A DNA stretch of 64,000 nt from Sphingobium yanoikuyae (lineage in GTDB: Bacteria; Pseudomonadota; Alphaproteobacteria; Sphingomonadales; Sphingomonadaceae). How positions within the stretch are numbered: the first letter of the stretch is position 1; each line of letters opens with the position of its first letter. Location of the stretch: assembly GCF_013001025.1 (NCBI RefSeq), contig NZ_CP053021.1:4967001-5031000 (forward strand), read 5' to 3'. The translations under genes and the position numbers were made by a program. Positions 54,205 to 62,521 of this stretch are shown here, piece by piece. The notes under the pieces were generated by a model that worked only from the letters and a program-made list of their open reading frames with translations, was not told the DNA's origin and searched no databases.

Positions 54205-54968
54205 CCGCGTGCACCGGCTATGGCATCGGGCGCGCGGGTAACGGGCATGTCCTCCCGCTCGACCGGGGCCGTCACATTGTATCGACCGAGCAATAGCCCT
54301 CCATCCTTGCCCGTCTCCGCGTCGAATGCATATTCGGTGATGGCGCAGTTGGCGACATCGCCATCACGGTCAATTTCCAGTATCTCGGCCTCGGTCATGC
54401 CTTCGATGATGTACCGCAGACATAGCACCACCACTTGATGCGTGAAGATCATCACGTGCCGGTCCGCATGATGAAGCGCGATCGTATCCATGACGGAGCG
54501 CAGTCGCAGAATGACATCGCACCAGCTTTCGCCTCCTGGAGGGCGATGATAGAATTTGCCTAGCAGCCTGCGAAATTCTGCTTGCTGCGGTTCGATGCTG
54601 CTTATCCCCATGGATGTTAGCCCATCGAGGATGCCGAATTCCTTTTCCCGCAGCCTCTCGTCAAAGCAGATGGGCACATTGCCTGCGCAACCTCCGGCTT
54701 GACGGAACAGATCTGCGGTCTCGCACGCGCGTCGATAGGGAGATGCAAGGAGAACATCCGGACGCTCACGCGGTGCCTCGCCGGCATACCAACGTCCCAG
54801 CGCTCCGGCCTGGTCGCGGCCCAGGTCGCTCAGGGGCACGTCAGCGTCTCGCTCGGACAAGTCTATGCGATCGACATTGGCCTGCATGGCTGCACCTCGC
54901 GCGACGTTGCCTGCGCTCTGGCCATGCCGAACGACCGTCAGTTTCCTCGGCCAATGCATTTGCTTCAC
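54201..54968 (-). CDS. Histidine phosphatase family protein
   Basis: About 255 residues with the phosphoglycerate-mutase-like fold: LTVVRHGQSAGNVARG (catalytic His in RHG), LSDLGRDQAGALGRWY, VLLASPYRRACETADLF and the second His in VMIFTHQVVVLCLRYI. A GTG start at 54968 is preferred, as AGGAG lies seven bases upstream; an ATG three codons later is the alternative. It is coupled to nnrD, so it may act on a related nucleotide or sugar phosphate, which is inference. The C-terminus extends past the usual fold by about 40 residues. Confidence 0.88.
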   Translation of the reverse strand: MKQMHWPRKLTVVRHGQSAGNVARGAAMQANVDRIDLSERDADVPLSDLGRDQAGALGRWYAGEAPRERPDVLLASPYRRACETADLFRQAGGCAGNVPICFDERLREKEFGILDGLTSMGISSIEPQQAEFRRLLGKFYHRPPGGESWCDVILRLRSVMDTIALHHADRHVMIFTHQVVVLCLRYIIEGMTEAEILEIDRDGDVANCAITEYAFDAETGKDGGLLLGRYNVTAPVEREDMPVTRAPDAIAGARG

Positions 54969-55107
54969 CGCCTTTCTCCTTTTCGGAGAAATGGATGGGT
55001 TGGCCAAATGATCCCCTTTGCGAGCGCGGGAATGAAGCCGATCAGGATATTTCTCTCCTGTGTCGAGTTCACCAGGATGAGAGGAACATATTAGCCGGGA
55101 TTCACGC

Positions 55108-55317
55108 ATGCGTGATGATGTCGAAGCGCTGACGCTCATGGCGGAGGAAATTTCGCTCCTCCGCGACCTTTCCACGCAGGGTAAAGGCGATCCAAGCTGG
55201 ATTCTCGTCCGAGCCTGCGCAGATCATATGCGTGATATCATGGATCATTTTGCAGGCGATCAGGGGCATTTAAGCGGCGAGATGCCCTGGTGGCGCGCAT
55301 TCCAGGAAAAGCCCTGA
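55108..55317 (+). CDS. Small acidic protein (69 aa), unknown
   Basis: MRDDVEALTLMAEEISLLRD, then a helical segment VRACADHMRDIMDHFAGDQG and the end PWWRAFQEKP. Predicted mostly helical, without a recognised domain. No strong ribosome-binding site is seen. It diverges from the phosphatase-nnrD pair and is followed by DUF3182 after 123 bp, a gap in which nothing else was noticed. Reality rests on codon use and position. Confidence 0.5.
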   Translation: MRDDVEALTLMAEEISLLRDLSTQGKGDPSWILVRACADHMRDIMDHFAGDQGHLSGEMPWWRAFQEKP

Positions 55318-55440
55318 CCCCCTTATACATCTGGAGCCGCAAATCAGGGATGCCTGGTTCGCGAGATCATGGATAAAATGTCTGAGCATGGGGTTGTAGC
55401 AAGATGCCGCTCGGCAGCCCCTCCAAATCCGTGAGGCCCA

Positions 55441-56559
55441 ATGGCTCGCTCGCATCAGACCCACTTTGTGAAGATCCATTCCACGCAGTCCAGCGCCCTG
55501 AACAATGAACATGACAAGGCCTCACGGAGCGAGCTTGCCCGCAGGATTGCCCGGCTCGGCGAGGCAAGATTTGTCGATCATGACAGTTTGAGCGACCAGC
55601 AGCTTTCGGGGGGCGAGGCGGACACGCTCTTTATTCCGACAGGCACAATCGATCTCTCGACGGCAAGAAAACTGGGCATCCAGACTGAGAGCCAGATCTA
55701 CGGTGGCGTCGTGCCGTTTCCCTTTGTCGGGAGCAAGGTCATCACGCATCCGGTCCTCGGGGACGACCCTGCAATTCCCGCCGGATGGCGCGCTGAACTG
55801 GGCTTGGCTCTTGCTCCTCACGTTCTTTCGGGCTGGTCGGCCTTCACTCTCGATGCGGTCCGCGCCGCCGCTCTTGATATGCTCGGACGCACGGCGATCC
55901 GCCTGAAGGAAGTCGAGGCCACTGCCGGACTAGGCCAGTTCGTCGCGACCTCGGTCAAGGAACTGGACGAAGCGATCGCCCAGCTCGACCAGGCTGCCAT
56001 TTCGAGGCATGGCGTGGTGATCGAGGAGAATCTCGATGACGTTGTCACCTACAGCGTCGGCACGACGCGCCTGTTTGGCGAGGTGATTTCCTATTGGGGC
56101 ACGCAGCGGCTCACCACCAACAACAGTGGCGCGACTGTCTATGGTGGCTCCACCCTTCATGTCGTGAGGGGCGGTCTGGACCGGCTTGCGAGCCTGGGTC
56201 TGGCTGACGAACTGCAGCAGGGGATCGATAAAGCGATCGCATATGACGCGATCCTCTCGCGGTTCTATCCGGATTTGCTGGCGTCTCGCCGCAATTACGA
56301 TGTCGCCGCGGGCGTCAATTCCTACGGGGAACGTCGCATCGGCGTGCTCGAGCAGAGTTGGCGCGCCGGCGGCGCGAGCGGCGCGGAGATCGCGGCGTTC
56401 GAAGCCCTGGCGCGGGATGCCGGCCGCTCGGCTGTGACATGCATGACGATGGAGATTTATGGCGAGGTCGATGCCGCTCCGGACGGCAGCATTATCTATT
56501 ATAGCGGTGTCGACCCCGTGGCAGGACCGATGACAAAATATGCGATGGAGCTGGAATGA
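55441..56559 (+). CDS. DUF3182 family protein, ATP-grasp-like
   Basis: A 372-residue protein matching DUF3182: LGIQTESQIYGGVVPFPFVG, SKVITHPVLGDDPAIPAGWR, GWSAFTLDAVRAAALDMLG. AIRLKEVEATAGLGQFVATS looks like an ATP-grasp Lys plus Gly-rich loop, and HGVVIEENLDDVVTYSVGTT like the following ATP-clamp strand. I therefore infer a ligase-like fold; this is not an established function. The stop overlaps the hydrolase start (ATGA at 56556). GAGG lies five bases before the ATG at 55441. Confidence 0.82.
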   Translation: MARSHQTHFVKIHSTQSSALNNEHDKASRSELARRIARLGEARFVDHDSLSDQQLSGGEADTLFIPTGTIDLSTARKLGIQTESQIYGGVVPFPFVGSKVITHPVLGDDPAIPAGWRAELGLALAPHVLSGWSAFTLDAVRAAALDMLGRTAIRLKEVEATAGLGQFVATSVKELDEAIAQLDQAAISRHGVVIEENLDDVVTYSVGTTRLFGEVISYWGTQRLTTNNSGATVYGGSTLHVVRGGLDRLASLGLADELQQGIDKAIAYDAILSRFYPDLLASRRNYDVAAGVNSYGERRIGVLEQSWRAGGASGAEIAAFEALARDAGRSAVTCMTMEIYGEVDAAPDGSIIYYSGVDPVAGPMTKYAMELE

Positions 56560-57353
56560 CAGGCAGTCAGCTATGCTTTGACGTCGAGGGCGAGAGCCTG
56601 GAGGCAACCTTGTTGTCGCCCGACAAGCTGGTCCCTGGCATTCTCTTCATCCATGGATGGGGCGGTTCGCGCGAACAGGACATGGTGAGAGCCGAAGAGA
56701 TCGCCCAATTGGGCTGCATCTGCTTCACGTTCGACCTGCGAGGCCATGCCAGACATGCCGAAGAGCGCAATGTCGTGACCCGGTCGCACGGTCTTGCGGA
56801 CGTGACGGCGGCCTATGATTTTCTCGTCAGGCAGGACCAGGTCGACCCCTCGGCGATTGCGGTCGTTGGCACCAGCTATGGTGGCTATCTCGCGGCATTG
56901 CTGACTGCGGCTCGCCCGGTCAACTGGTTGGCGCTTCGTGTTCCTGCGCTCTATCCTGACGACCATTGGGATGTGCCCAAGGCAAAGCTCGACCGCGATC
57001 TCATCAATGCCTATCGGGCACACTTTCGAACGGGCCGGGAAGACAAGGCTCTGGCCGCTTGTGAGCGCTTTGCCGGCGATGTTCTGATCGTTGAATCGGA
57101 ACATGACGATTATGTGCCGCACGCCACCATCAGCTCCTACATGTCGGCGTTCCACAACAGCAATTCGCTGAGTTATCGTATTCTAAAAGGCGCTGATCAT
57201 TCGCTGCGGGATGAAGGCGGCCGACGGGCCTACAACCAGTTGCTGCTCACCTGGATAGAGGAGATGGTCCGAGGCGGCCGCCGCCCGTCATCGTCGGACG
57301 CCCAGGCAGAGGCGCAACTGCCGTCGCAGGCGAGAAAGCTCGTACAAGGCTGA
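56556..57353 (+). CDS. Alpha/beta hydrolase
   Basis: A 265-residue serine hydrolase: LVPGILFIHGWGGSREQDMV (oxyanion loop), AIAVVGTSYGGYLAALLTA (GxSxG nucleophile), VLIVESEHDDYVPH (Asp) and LKGADHSLRDEGG (His). It lacks a signal peptide and should be cytoplasmic. Complete coupling to the DUF3182 gene suggests both act on one metabolite. The C-terminal 30 residues are a variable Ser/Gln-rich tail. Confidence 0.9.
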   Translation: MTGSQLCFDVEGESLEATLLSPDKLVPGILFIHGWGGSREQDMVRAEEIAQLGCICFTFDLRGHARHAEERNVVTRSHGLADVTAAYDFLVRQDQVDPSAIAVVGTSYGGYLAALLTAARPVNWLALRVPALYPDDHWDVPKAKLDRDLINAYRAHFRTGREDKALAACERFAGDVLIVESEHDDYVPHATISSYMSAFHNSNSLSYRILKGADHSLRDEGGRRAYNQLLLTWIEEMVRGGRRPSSSDAQAEAQLPSQARKLVQG

Positions 57354-57453
57354 TCCTGTCCAGGCGGACGCGTTCTTGTAGCGACGCTTCGCCGTGGGGT
57401 GGCTCGTTGTTTCTGCTCGTGCGTTGATGCCGTAACAATGGGAGTAGACAGTC

Positions 57454-57897
57454 ATGTCCATGTCGCTTGAAGACCTGTCGCGCAAGATGAAGGAGATCGA
57501 TTTCGCGATGCTTGCTACCCATACGGGTGGCGGCGCGATCGGATCGCGTCCGATGAGCAACAACCGCGAGGTCGATTATGACGGTAGCGCCTGGTTTTTC
57601 ACGGAGGAAACCACGCTCATGGTGTCCGATATCAAGGCCGATCCCGCAGTAAATCTAAGCTATCAGGGTAAATCGGGCTTGTTGGGACAACGTCCCTTCT
57701 TTCTGGCGGTGGAAGGGACCGCCATGCTCATCCGCGACAAGGCCCAGTTCGAAGCGCATTGGACGAAAGGCCTGGAACGGTGGTGGCCGCAGGGCACGCA
57801 GACGCCTGGCCTTGTCTTGATCCGGGTGATCGGCGAGCGCGCGCATTATTGGGATGGCGAGGAGGAAGGCGAGCTATTGCTGGAGGACGCTCACTGA
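57454..57897 (+). CDS. Pyridoxamine 5'-phosphate oxidase-like stress protein (paralogue)
   Basis: A 147-residue split-barrel protein: FAMLATHTGGGAIGSRPMSN, WFFTEETTLMVSDIKADPAV, GLLGQRPFFLAVEGTAMLIR and AHYWDGEEEGELLLEDAH. It is clearly related to the protein at 11807-12241, with the same motif order and length. Likely flavin- or deazaflavin-binding; role unknown, often stress-induced. GGGAGTAGACAGTC precedes the ATG. The stop overlaps the next small gene (TGATG). Confidence 0.87.
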   Translation: MSMSLEDLSRKMKEIDFAMLATHTGGGAIGSRPMSNNREVDYDGSAWFFTEETTLMVSDIKADPAVNLSYQGKSGLLGQRPFFLAVEGTAMLIRDKAQFEAHWTKGLERWWPQGTQTPGLVLIRVIGERAHYWDGEEEGELLLEDAH

Positions 57898-58094
57898 TGG
57901 CGTCAGATGAGAAGCCCTCGCCGCGCCGGCTCGCAAAGGCCGGCGCATTCATTTGCGGCGTCATCATCGCCCTGTTCATCATCATATTCGTCGCGAGGAA
58001 TGTCTGGCATGGCGAGGAACTTGAGCAGGATCAGGCCACCGGCAACAACGTCGCGACCGAGCATACTGGCCCATCCTATAATCAGCAGCCTTGA
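57897..58094 (+). CDS. Small single-helix membrane protein (65 aa)
   Basis: MASDEKPSPRRLAKAGAFIC, then a helix GVIIALFIIIFVARNVWHG, then an acidic, Gln/Asn-rich tail (ATGNNVATEHTGPSYNQQP). Translation is coupled to the PNPOx-like gene by TGATG. No family recognised. A single membrane anchor with an exposed tail suggests a partner or stress-envelope role only by position. Confidence 0.75.
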   Translation: MASDEKPSPRRLAKAGAFICGVIIALFIIIFVARNVWHGEELEQDQATGNNVATEHTGPSYNQQP

Positions 58095-58142
58095 ACGGCG
58101 CGGGTTTCAGCGGAGCCTGGAAGCTGGGCCATGTTCGGGAGC

Positions 58143-59984
58143 CTAGCCTCTGCGAGCCTGCAGCGACATGAGAGCCTGAATGATCGCAAGATGGGTCAGT
58201 CCTTGCGGCATGTTGCCGAGATAGCGCCCGGACGCAGGGTCGATCATTTCAGGATATACGCCAGCAGTGGGCGCCAGCCCTCCAATGGCTTCGGTAAATG
58301 CCCTGGACGCCGCTTCAGGCTGATCCAGCAGAATTTTGGCTTCGACCATCCAGAAGGTGCAGGCGAGGAAGCAGCCTTCTTCCTTGTCGGCTCCGGAATA
58401 GCGATAATGATAGGGTCCACAGCCGAGCTCTCGATCAATCGCTTCGACCGTTCGACGCAGGCGATCCCGTCCATCGAACCCAAAGCGCACGGCAAGGGTG
58501 AGGGACGCATCGAGGCGATCGGTGCCCGGATAGAAGCTATAGGCGCCCAAGCTCTCGGACCAGCAATGCTCCGTTATCCAGGCCTCGATCCTGTCCCGTT
58601 CGCGTGACCAGCGATCGCGGCAGGTCGTCGGCAATTGTCCTGCGTCGGCCAGTTCAACGGCGCGAGCCAGGGCCTGCCAGCAACTGATTTTCGACATGGT
58701 ATAATGCTGTTCTTCGGCAAGCTCCCAGATGCCGCTATCCTTCTGGCGCCAGATGTCCGCACATTGGTCGGCGAGATGGGCCAATATCTCTGCGCTGCGC
58801 GCGTCCAGGATATTGCCATGGTCTACGAAGCATGCCGCAGTCTCGAAGATATCGCCATATATCCCATGCTGCCGCTGATCCGTGGCGCGGTTTCCAGCAA
58901 CAACCGGCTCTGAACGGTCATAGCCAGGCAGATCGACTGTCCGGACGTCTGAAGCTGCGCCGCCCCAGATCGAATAGCAGACGCGCGGCCCCACTTCCTC
59001 GATTTGCTTAAGCAACCAGGTCAGAGCAGCCTTCGCCTCCGCCTGGGCACCAACGCGCAGGAAGGCGTTGATGGTATAGCCTGCGTCGCGGACCCAGGCG
59101 AAGCGGTAGTCGTAATTTTTCGACCCGCCAATCCGTTCAGGAAGAGAGGTGGTCGCCGCCGCTGCGATCGCTCCACTGGGTGAAAAGAGCAGGAGTTTGA
59201 GCAGGGCACTTCTGACCAATGCCTCTCGATATGGTCCGTCACATTGGACCGTCTGCGCCCATGTGCGCCATTCGCCATCCGAGCCATCTATCCGGGCGTC
59301 TATTTCGTCAAGCGAAGGCGCCACCAGCGGCTCGTCCTCGCCCGCCACGATCGCGAGCAGTTCGCTCTGACCCGCCTCGATCGTCAAACTCGCAGTCGCA
59401 CCACTATCGCCCAGATGCTCGACGATCACGCTCGATCCCCGCAGAAAGAGGCCCAGCACGCCGCCGACATGGAAGACATCATGGCCTCCGACATTCTGCA
59501 TGTAGGGGGAGGCAGTCCCGGCCCGATGCCCGAGCCTCAACGCGATGTCGAAATGTACCGAGCCTTCCAGCCCCTCGATACGCCGCGCCAATTCGCACCA
59601 GGGCAAGCGTCCCGCAGAACCGCTGTTGAGTGATTCGACCATTCGCGCCTTACCGCCAGCGGTCGTGAATATGGTCTCGAGCACATTACTCTCGGAACGA
59701 TATGCCCGCTCGACCTCGAACGCTTCACGAGGCGTGATAGCGAAATATCCGCCCTCCTGCGGGTCAAGCAAACGATCGAACAGGGGCGGAGAATCGAGAT
59801 TGGGGACACACCACCAGTCGAGGGACCCATCGCTACCGCTCAGGGCCACCGTCCGGCCATCGCCCAGGGCCGCATAATGTTCGAGATGAAGATAGTCTTC
59901 CGTGTCGCGCCGGGGGCGTGCACTGTCGAGCCGGATTATGTTGATAACGACATTCCTTTGAGCTGATTTCAGGCGAGAATGCAC
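58143..59984 (-). CDS. Glycoside hydrolase family 15 (glucoamylase/trehalase-like)
   Basis: A 613-residue GH15 protein of the bacterial trehalase-like group. Residues 35-220 form the N-terminal beta domain (YAALGDGRTVALSGSDGSLD, WWCVPNLDSPPLFDRLL); the (alpha/alpha)6 barrel follows with GSKNYDYRFAWVRDAGYTIN, QRQHGIYGDIFETA, DSGIWELAEEQHYTMSK (catalytic Glu region) and GCFLACTFWMVEAKILLDQP. No signal peptide. It may hydrolyse alpha-linked glucosides such as trehalose, an osmo-stress sugar. The start is GTG at 59984. It is divergent from the SDR gene and convergent with the small membrane protein. Confidence 0.9.
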   Translation of the reverse strand: MHSRLKSAQRNVVINIIRLDSARPRRDTEDYLHLEHYAALGDGRTVALSGSDGSLDWWCVPNLDSPPLFDRLLDPQEGGYFAITPREAFEVERAYRSESNVLETIFTTAGGKARMVESLNSGSAGRLPWCELARRIEGLEGSVHFDIALRLGHRAGTASPYMQNVGGHDVFHVGGVLGLFLRGSSVIVEHLGDSGATASLTIEAGQSELLAIVAGEDEPLVAPSLDEIDARIDGSDGEWRTWAQTVQCDGPYREALVRSALLKLLLFSPSGAIAAAATTSLPERIGGSKNYDYRFAWVRDAGYTINAFLRVGAQAEAKAALTWLLKQIEEVGPRVCYSIWGGAASDVRTVDLPGYDRSEPVVAGNRATDQRQHGIYGDIFETAACFVDHGNILDARSAEILAHLADQCADIWRQKDSGIWELAEEQHYTMSKISCWQALARAVELADAGQLPTTCRDRWSRERDRIEAWITEHCWSESLGAYSFYPGTDRLDASLTLAVRFGFDGRDRLRRTVEAIDRELGCGPYHYRYSGADKEEGCFLACTFWMVEAKILLDQPEAASRAFTEAIGGLAPTAGVYPEMIDPASGRYLGNMPQGLTHLAIIQALMSLQARRG

Positions 59985-60053
59985 GAGAGGCGACCTGTTT
60001 TCCTGATCCAGATCAGAGCTTTGAATAAGATCGCCATCCCGCTGAGCCGGTGT

Positions 60054-60080
60054 GGAACTGGATGGCTCTGCGGCCGTATT
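60054..60080 (+). promoter_or_regulatory. EcfG-like promoter of the YghA-type SDR gene
   Basis: GGAAC (60054-60058), a 16-bp spacer and CGTATT (60075-60080) match the alphaproteobacterial general-stress sigma EcfG pattern GGAAC-N16/17-CGTT with one change. It lies 65 bp before the SDR start, leaving a leader of usual length. Confidence 0.5.
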
Positions 60081-60145
60081 TTGCCGTGTCGCCTAGAACG
60101 GCAAACTGGACTGTCGTCCATCATCCCCATCAGCAAGGAGCGAAC

Positions 60146-61039
60146 ATGGCAGAGCGTCTCACCATGCAGGACCCGCGCGCACAATATCCCAAGCCCCCGT
60201 TTCCAGAGCAGCCGCAGCCGGTTCCCGGCATCGCCGCGGATATGGATCCCAGGCCTGATCACGGGGAGGAAAGCTATGCCGGCTCGGGTAAGCTCGAGGG
60301 CCGCAAGGCGCTGGTCACTGGCGGCGACAGCGGCATCGGCAGAGCGGCAGCGATAGCCTATGCACGCGAGGGCGCCGATGTCGCCATCTCCTATCTTCCA
60401 AGCGAAGAGGAAGACGCAAAGGCGGTCATCGCCCTGATCGAGGCAGAGGGGCGAAAGGCGGTCGCGCTGCCTGGCGACATCACGGACGAGAACTGGTGCC
60501 GCAAGCTCGTCGATGAGGCGGTAAATGGCCTTGGCGGGCTCGACATTCTTGTTATCAACGCTGGCCGCCAGCAATTTCGCGATGACGTGGAAGCCGTGAG
60601 CTCGGAAGATTTCGACCGCACGCTCAAGACCAATCTCTACGCCATGCACTGGATCACACAGGCCGCCGTGCCCCATCTTCCCGCCGGCGCGTCGGTAATC
60701 ACCACCGCCTCCGTCCAGGCCTATGAGCCATCGGCCATATTGCTCGATTATGCCACGACCAAGGCGGGCATCGTCGCCTATACCAAAGCGCTGGCCAAAC
60801 AGCTGATCGAAAAGGGCATCCGGGCAAATGTCGTTGCCCCCGGTCCATTCTGGACGGTCCTGCAATCCAGTGGCGGTCAGCCGCAGGACAAGGTCACCAA
60901 GTTCGGTGAGCAGAGCCAGTTCGGCCGTCCCGGTCAGCCGGTCGAGATCGCGCCCGTCTATGTGCTGTTGGCCTCGCAGGAGGGCAGCTATATCACCGGT
61001 GAAGTCTATGGCGTGACCGGCGGCGCAGGGATCGCCTGA
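60146..61039 (+). CDS. SDR family oxidoreductase, YghA/YdaD general-stress type
   Basis: A 297-residue NAD(P)-dependent short-chain dehydrogenase with the extended N-terminus of the YghA/GSP39 group ([20 protein letters not shown]). The cofactor loop is [23 protein letters not shown] is in [10 protein letters not shown], catalytic Ser in [10 protein letters not shown] and Tyr-Lys in [17 protein letters not shown]. Substrate unknown. GGAG lies nine bases before the ATG at 60146; the earlier in-frame GTG at 60050 would run through the promoter and is rejected. Confidence 0.92.
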   Translation: MAERLTMQDPRAQYPKPPFPEQPQPVPGIAADMDPRPDHGEESYAGSGKLEGRKALVTGGDSGIGRAAAIAYAREGADVAISYLPSEEEDAKAVIALIEAEGRKAVALPGDITDENWCRKLVDEAVNGLGGLDILVINAGRQQFRDDVEAVSSEDFDRTLKTNLYAMHWITQAAVPHLPAGASVITTASVQAYEPSAILLDYATTKAGIVAYTKALAKQLIEKGIRANVVAPGPFWTVLQSSGGQPQDKVTKFGEQSQFGRPGQPVEIAPVYVLLASQEGSYITGEVYGVTGGAGIA

Positions 61040-61047
61040 CGCAAGGA

Positions 61048-61071
61048 TGGCCCCGCGTCACCGCGGGGCCA
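61048..61071. terminator. Hairpin between convergent SDR and DUF3597 genes
   Basis: TGGCCCCGCG and CGCGGGGCCA pair perfectly over 10 bp with a 4-nt loop, eight bases after the SDR stop. No T-run follows, so it may act as a bidirectional block or 3' stabiliser. Confidence 0.6.
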
Positions 61072-61146
61072 CCGTCCCAACAGATATGATTCTGACAGGA
61101 AAACGCCGCGCCGCCACCTCAAGAAGGAGCGGCACGGCCAGAGGCC

Positions 61147-61581
61147 TTAGTCGCGCAGGCTATCGGGAACCACGCCGCCATTTTCCGCGAGTTTCGTCAT
61201 CACCGCCTTGTGCAGCGCGATATTCTGCTCTGCGCTGCCGTCAGCGCCCTCATGAACAGCCAGTTCGTCGGCCAGCGCCTTGCGCGCCGCAAGGCTGGAA
61301 TCGATATCGAGCAGTTTCAGCAGATCGACGATCGAACTTTGATAATTTCCCCCGCCTCCCTTGGCGTCGGCCATGGCCGAAAGGACCGCGCCAACATCGA
61401 CCTGCGGCAGCGAGGCTGCCTCAGGTGACGCGGTGGCCGTGGCGGGCGACGCAGGAGGCGTAGTGGCCGGCGGGGGCGGGCTTGCTGCCTGGACATTCGG
61501 GGCGGGTGCAGGGGTGCCATTGCCTGCCTTCTGGTCGTCACGACCAAAAATCTTGTCTCTGATCTTGCTGAAGATGCCCAT
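61147..61581 (-). CDS. DUF3597 domain protein
   Basis: A 144-residue protein. The start MGIFSKIRDKIFGRDDQKAG and the C-terminal domain (about 60-144: LPQVDVGAVLSAMADAKG, SSIVDLLKLLDIDSSLAARK, IALHKAVMTKLAENGGVVPD) match DUF3597, a small peptidoglycan-binding-like or LysM-associated fold of unknown role. Between them lies an Ala/Pro/Thr linker. No signal peptide. The promoter candidate at 61616-61642 suggests stress control. It is convergent with the SDR gene. Confidence 0.85.
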   Translation of the reverse strand: MGIFSKIRDKIFGRDDQKAGNGTPAPAPNVQAASPPPPATTPPASPATATASPEAASLPQVDVGAVLSAMADAKGGGGNYQSSIVDLLKLLDIDSSLAARKALADELAVHEGADGSAEQNIALHKAVMTKLAENGGVVPDSLRD

Positions 61582-61615
61582 GTGCCTGTCCTCCATGTGA
61601 TGGCTCAATCATCAC

Positions 61616-61671
61616 CAAACGGCGGGTGGCAAAGAAGGCTCCCATCGGAACGAGCCTGGACGCGGTGGGTT
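61616..61671. promoter_or_regulatory. Back-to-back EcfG-like promoters between DUF3597 and DUF4142 genes
   Basis: Minus strand: GGAGC (61642-61638), 16-bp spacer, CGTTTG (61621-61616), 35 bp before the DUF3597 ATG. Plus strand: GGAAC (61647-61651), 16-bp spacer, GGTT (61668-61671), 35 bp before the DUF4142 ATG. Each has one mismatch to GGAAC-N16-CGTT. The symmetrical layout with equal distances to both starts supports use of both. Confidence 0.5.
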
Positions 61672-61706
61672 GACGTTCCGAGAGATGATGATCCGGGAGA
61701 CAATCG

Positions 61707-62279
61707 ATGAAGATGCAGTTCGCGACGGTGGCGATATCATTGGCAGCGCTGGCACTTGGCGGATGCGGCAAGAAGGTCGATACGACGTCCAACAACGCCG
61801 CGGCGGCGCCGATGAACAGCGTCAGCGCCAGCGAACCGGCGCCCGTTGCGGAGAGCGCAGGCCAGATGTTCGCCAATGCTGCAGCGGCGAGCGATACATT
61901 CGAAATCGAAAGCTCGAGATTGGCGCAAGCAAACAGCCAGTCGGCGTCCGTCAAGAAATTCGCGGAGTCGATGATCAAGGCGCATACCGATTCAACGGCA
62001 AAGCTCGGCCAGGCTGCGAGCGCTGCGTCGCCAGCCATCGTGCCCAAGCCGCTCCTGTCCAGCGCGCAGCAACAGTCGCTCGACGCGCTCAAGGGCAAGA
62101 AAGGGGCCGACTTCGATGCCACCTATATCGAAGCGCAGACCAGGGGACATCAGGAGACGCTCGACACGCTTAAAGAATATTCGGCCAGTGGCGAGGTTCC
62201 CTCATTGAAGGACTTCGCGGCCAAGCTTGTTCCCATCGTGACAGCCCATCTCAACATGGCGAAGGGCCTCAAGTCCTGA
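61707..62279 (+). CDS. DUF4142 lipoprotein
   Basis: A 190-residue lipoprotein (lipobox LAALALGGCGK) with an Asn/Ala/Ser linker and a four-helix ferritin-like DUF4142 domain: MFANAAAASDTFEIESSRLA, SASVKKFAESMIKAHTDSTA and FDATYIEAQTRGHQETLDTL. Members lie in the periplasm and are often stress-induced; metal-binding residues of true ferritins are not obvious. It ends with a strong terminator and probably forms a single-gene unit under the EcfG-like promoter. Confidence 0.88.
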   Translation: MKMQFATVAISLAALALGGCGKKVDTTSNNAAAAPMNSVSASEPAPVAESAGQMFANAAAASDTFEIESSRLAQANSQSASVKKFAESMIKAHTDSTAKLGQAASAASPAIVPKPLLSSAQQQSLDALKGKKGADFDATYIEAQTRGHQETLDTLKEYSASGEVPSLKDFAAKLVPIVTAHLNMAKGLKS

Positions 62280-62355
62280 GCGAAGGTTCCCTTTTTCAGA
62301 AACTCTGCGAGTACGGACGGGCCATGGCGGTGATCGCCAATGACCCGGCTCCCTG

Positions 62356-62394
62356 CCCCTTCGATCTTGCATGAGGCAGATCGAAGGGGCTTTT
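62356..62394 (+). terminator. Rho-independent terminator of the DUF4142 gene
   Basis: CCCCTTCGATCT and AGATCGAAGGGG form a perfect 12-bp stem with a 10-nt loop, followed by CTTTT, 76 bp past the stop. The remaining sequence to 62521 shows no gene. Confidence 0.9.
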
Positions 62395-62521
62395 GGCCCT
62401 GCCAGCAAATGCCGCGTCGAGGATATCGCGCGTTCCTCCTCATACCGGCCTGGACTAAAGGCACCCAACGCGCAACGCTGCGACGCCTTAATATTCTCAC
62501 ATCAAGAGCGACGGGCCCATC

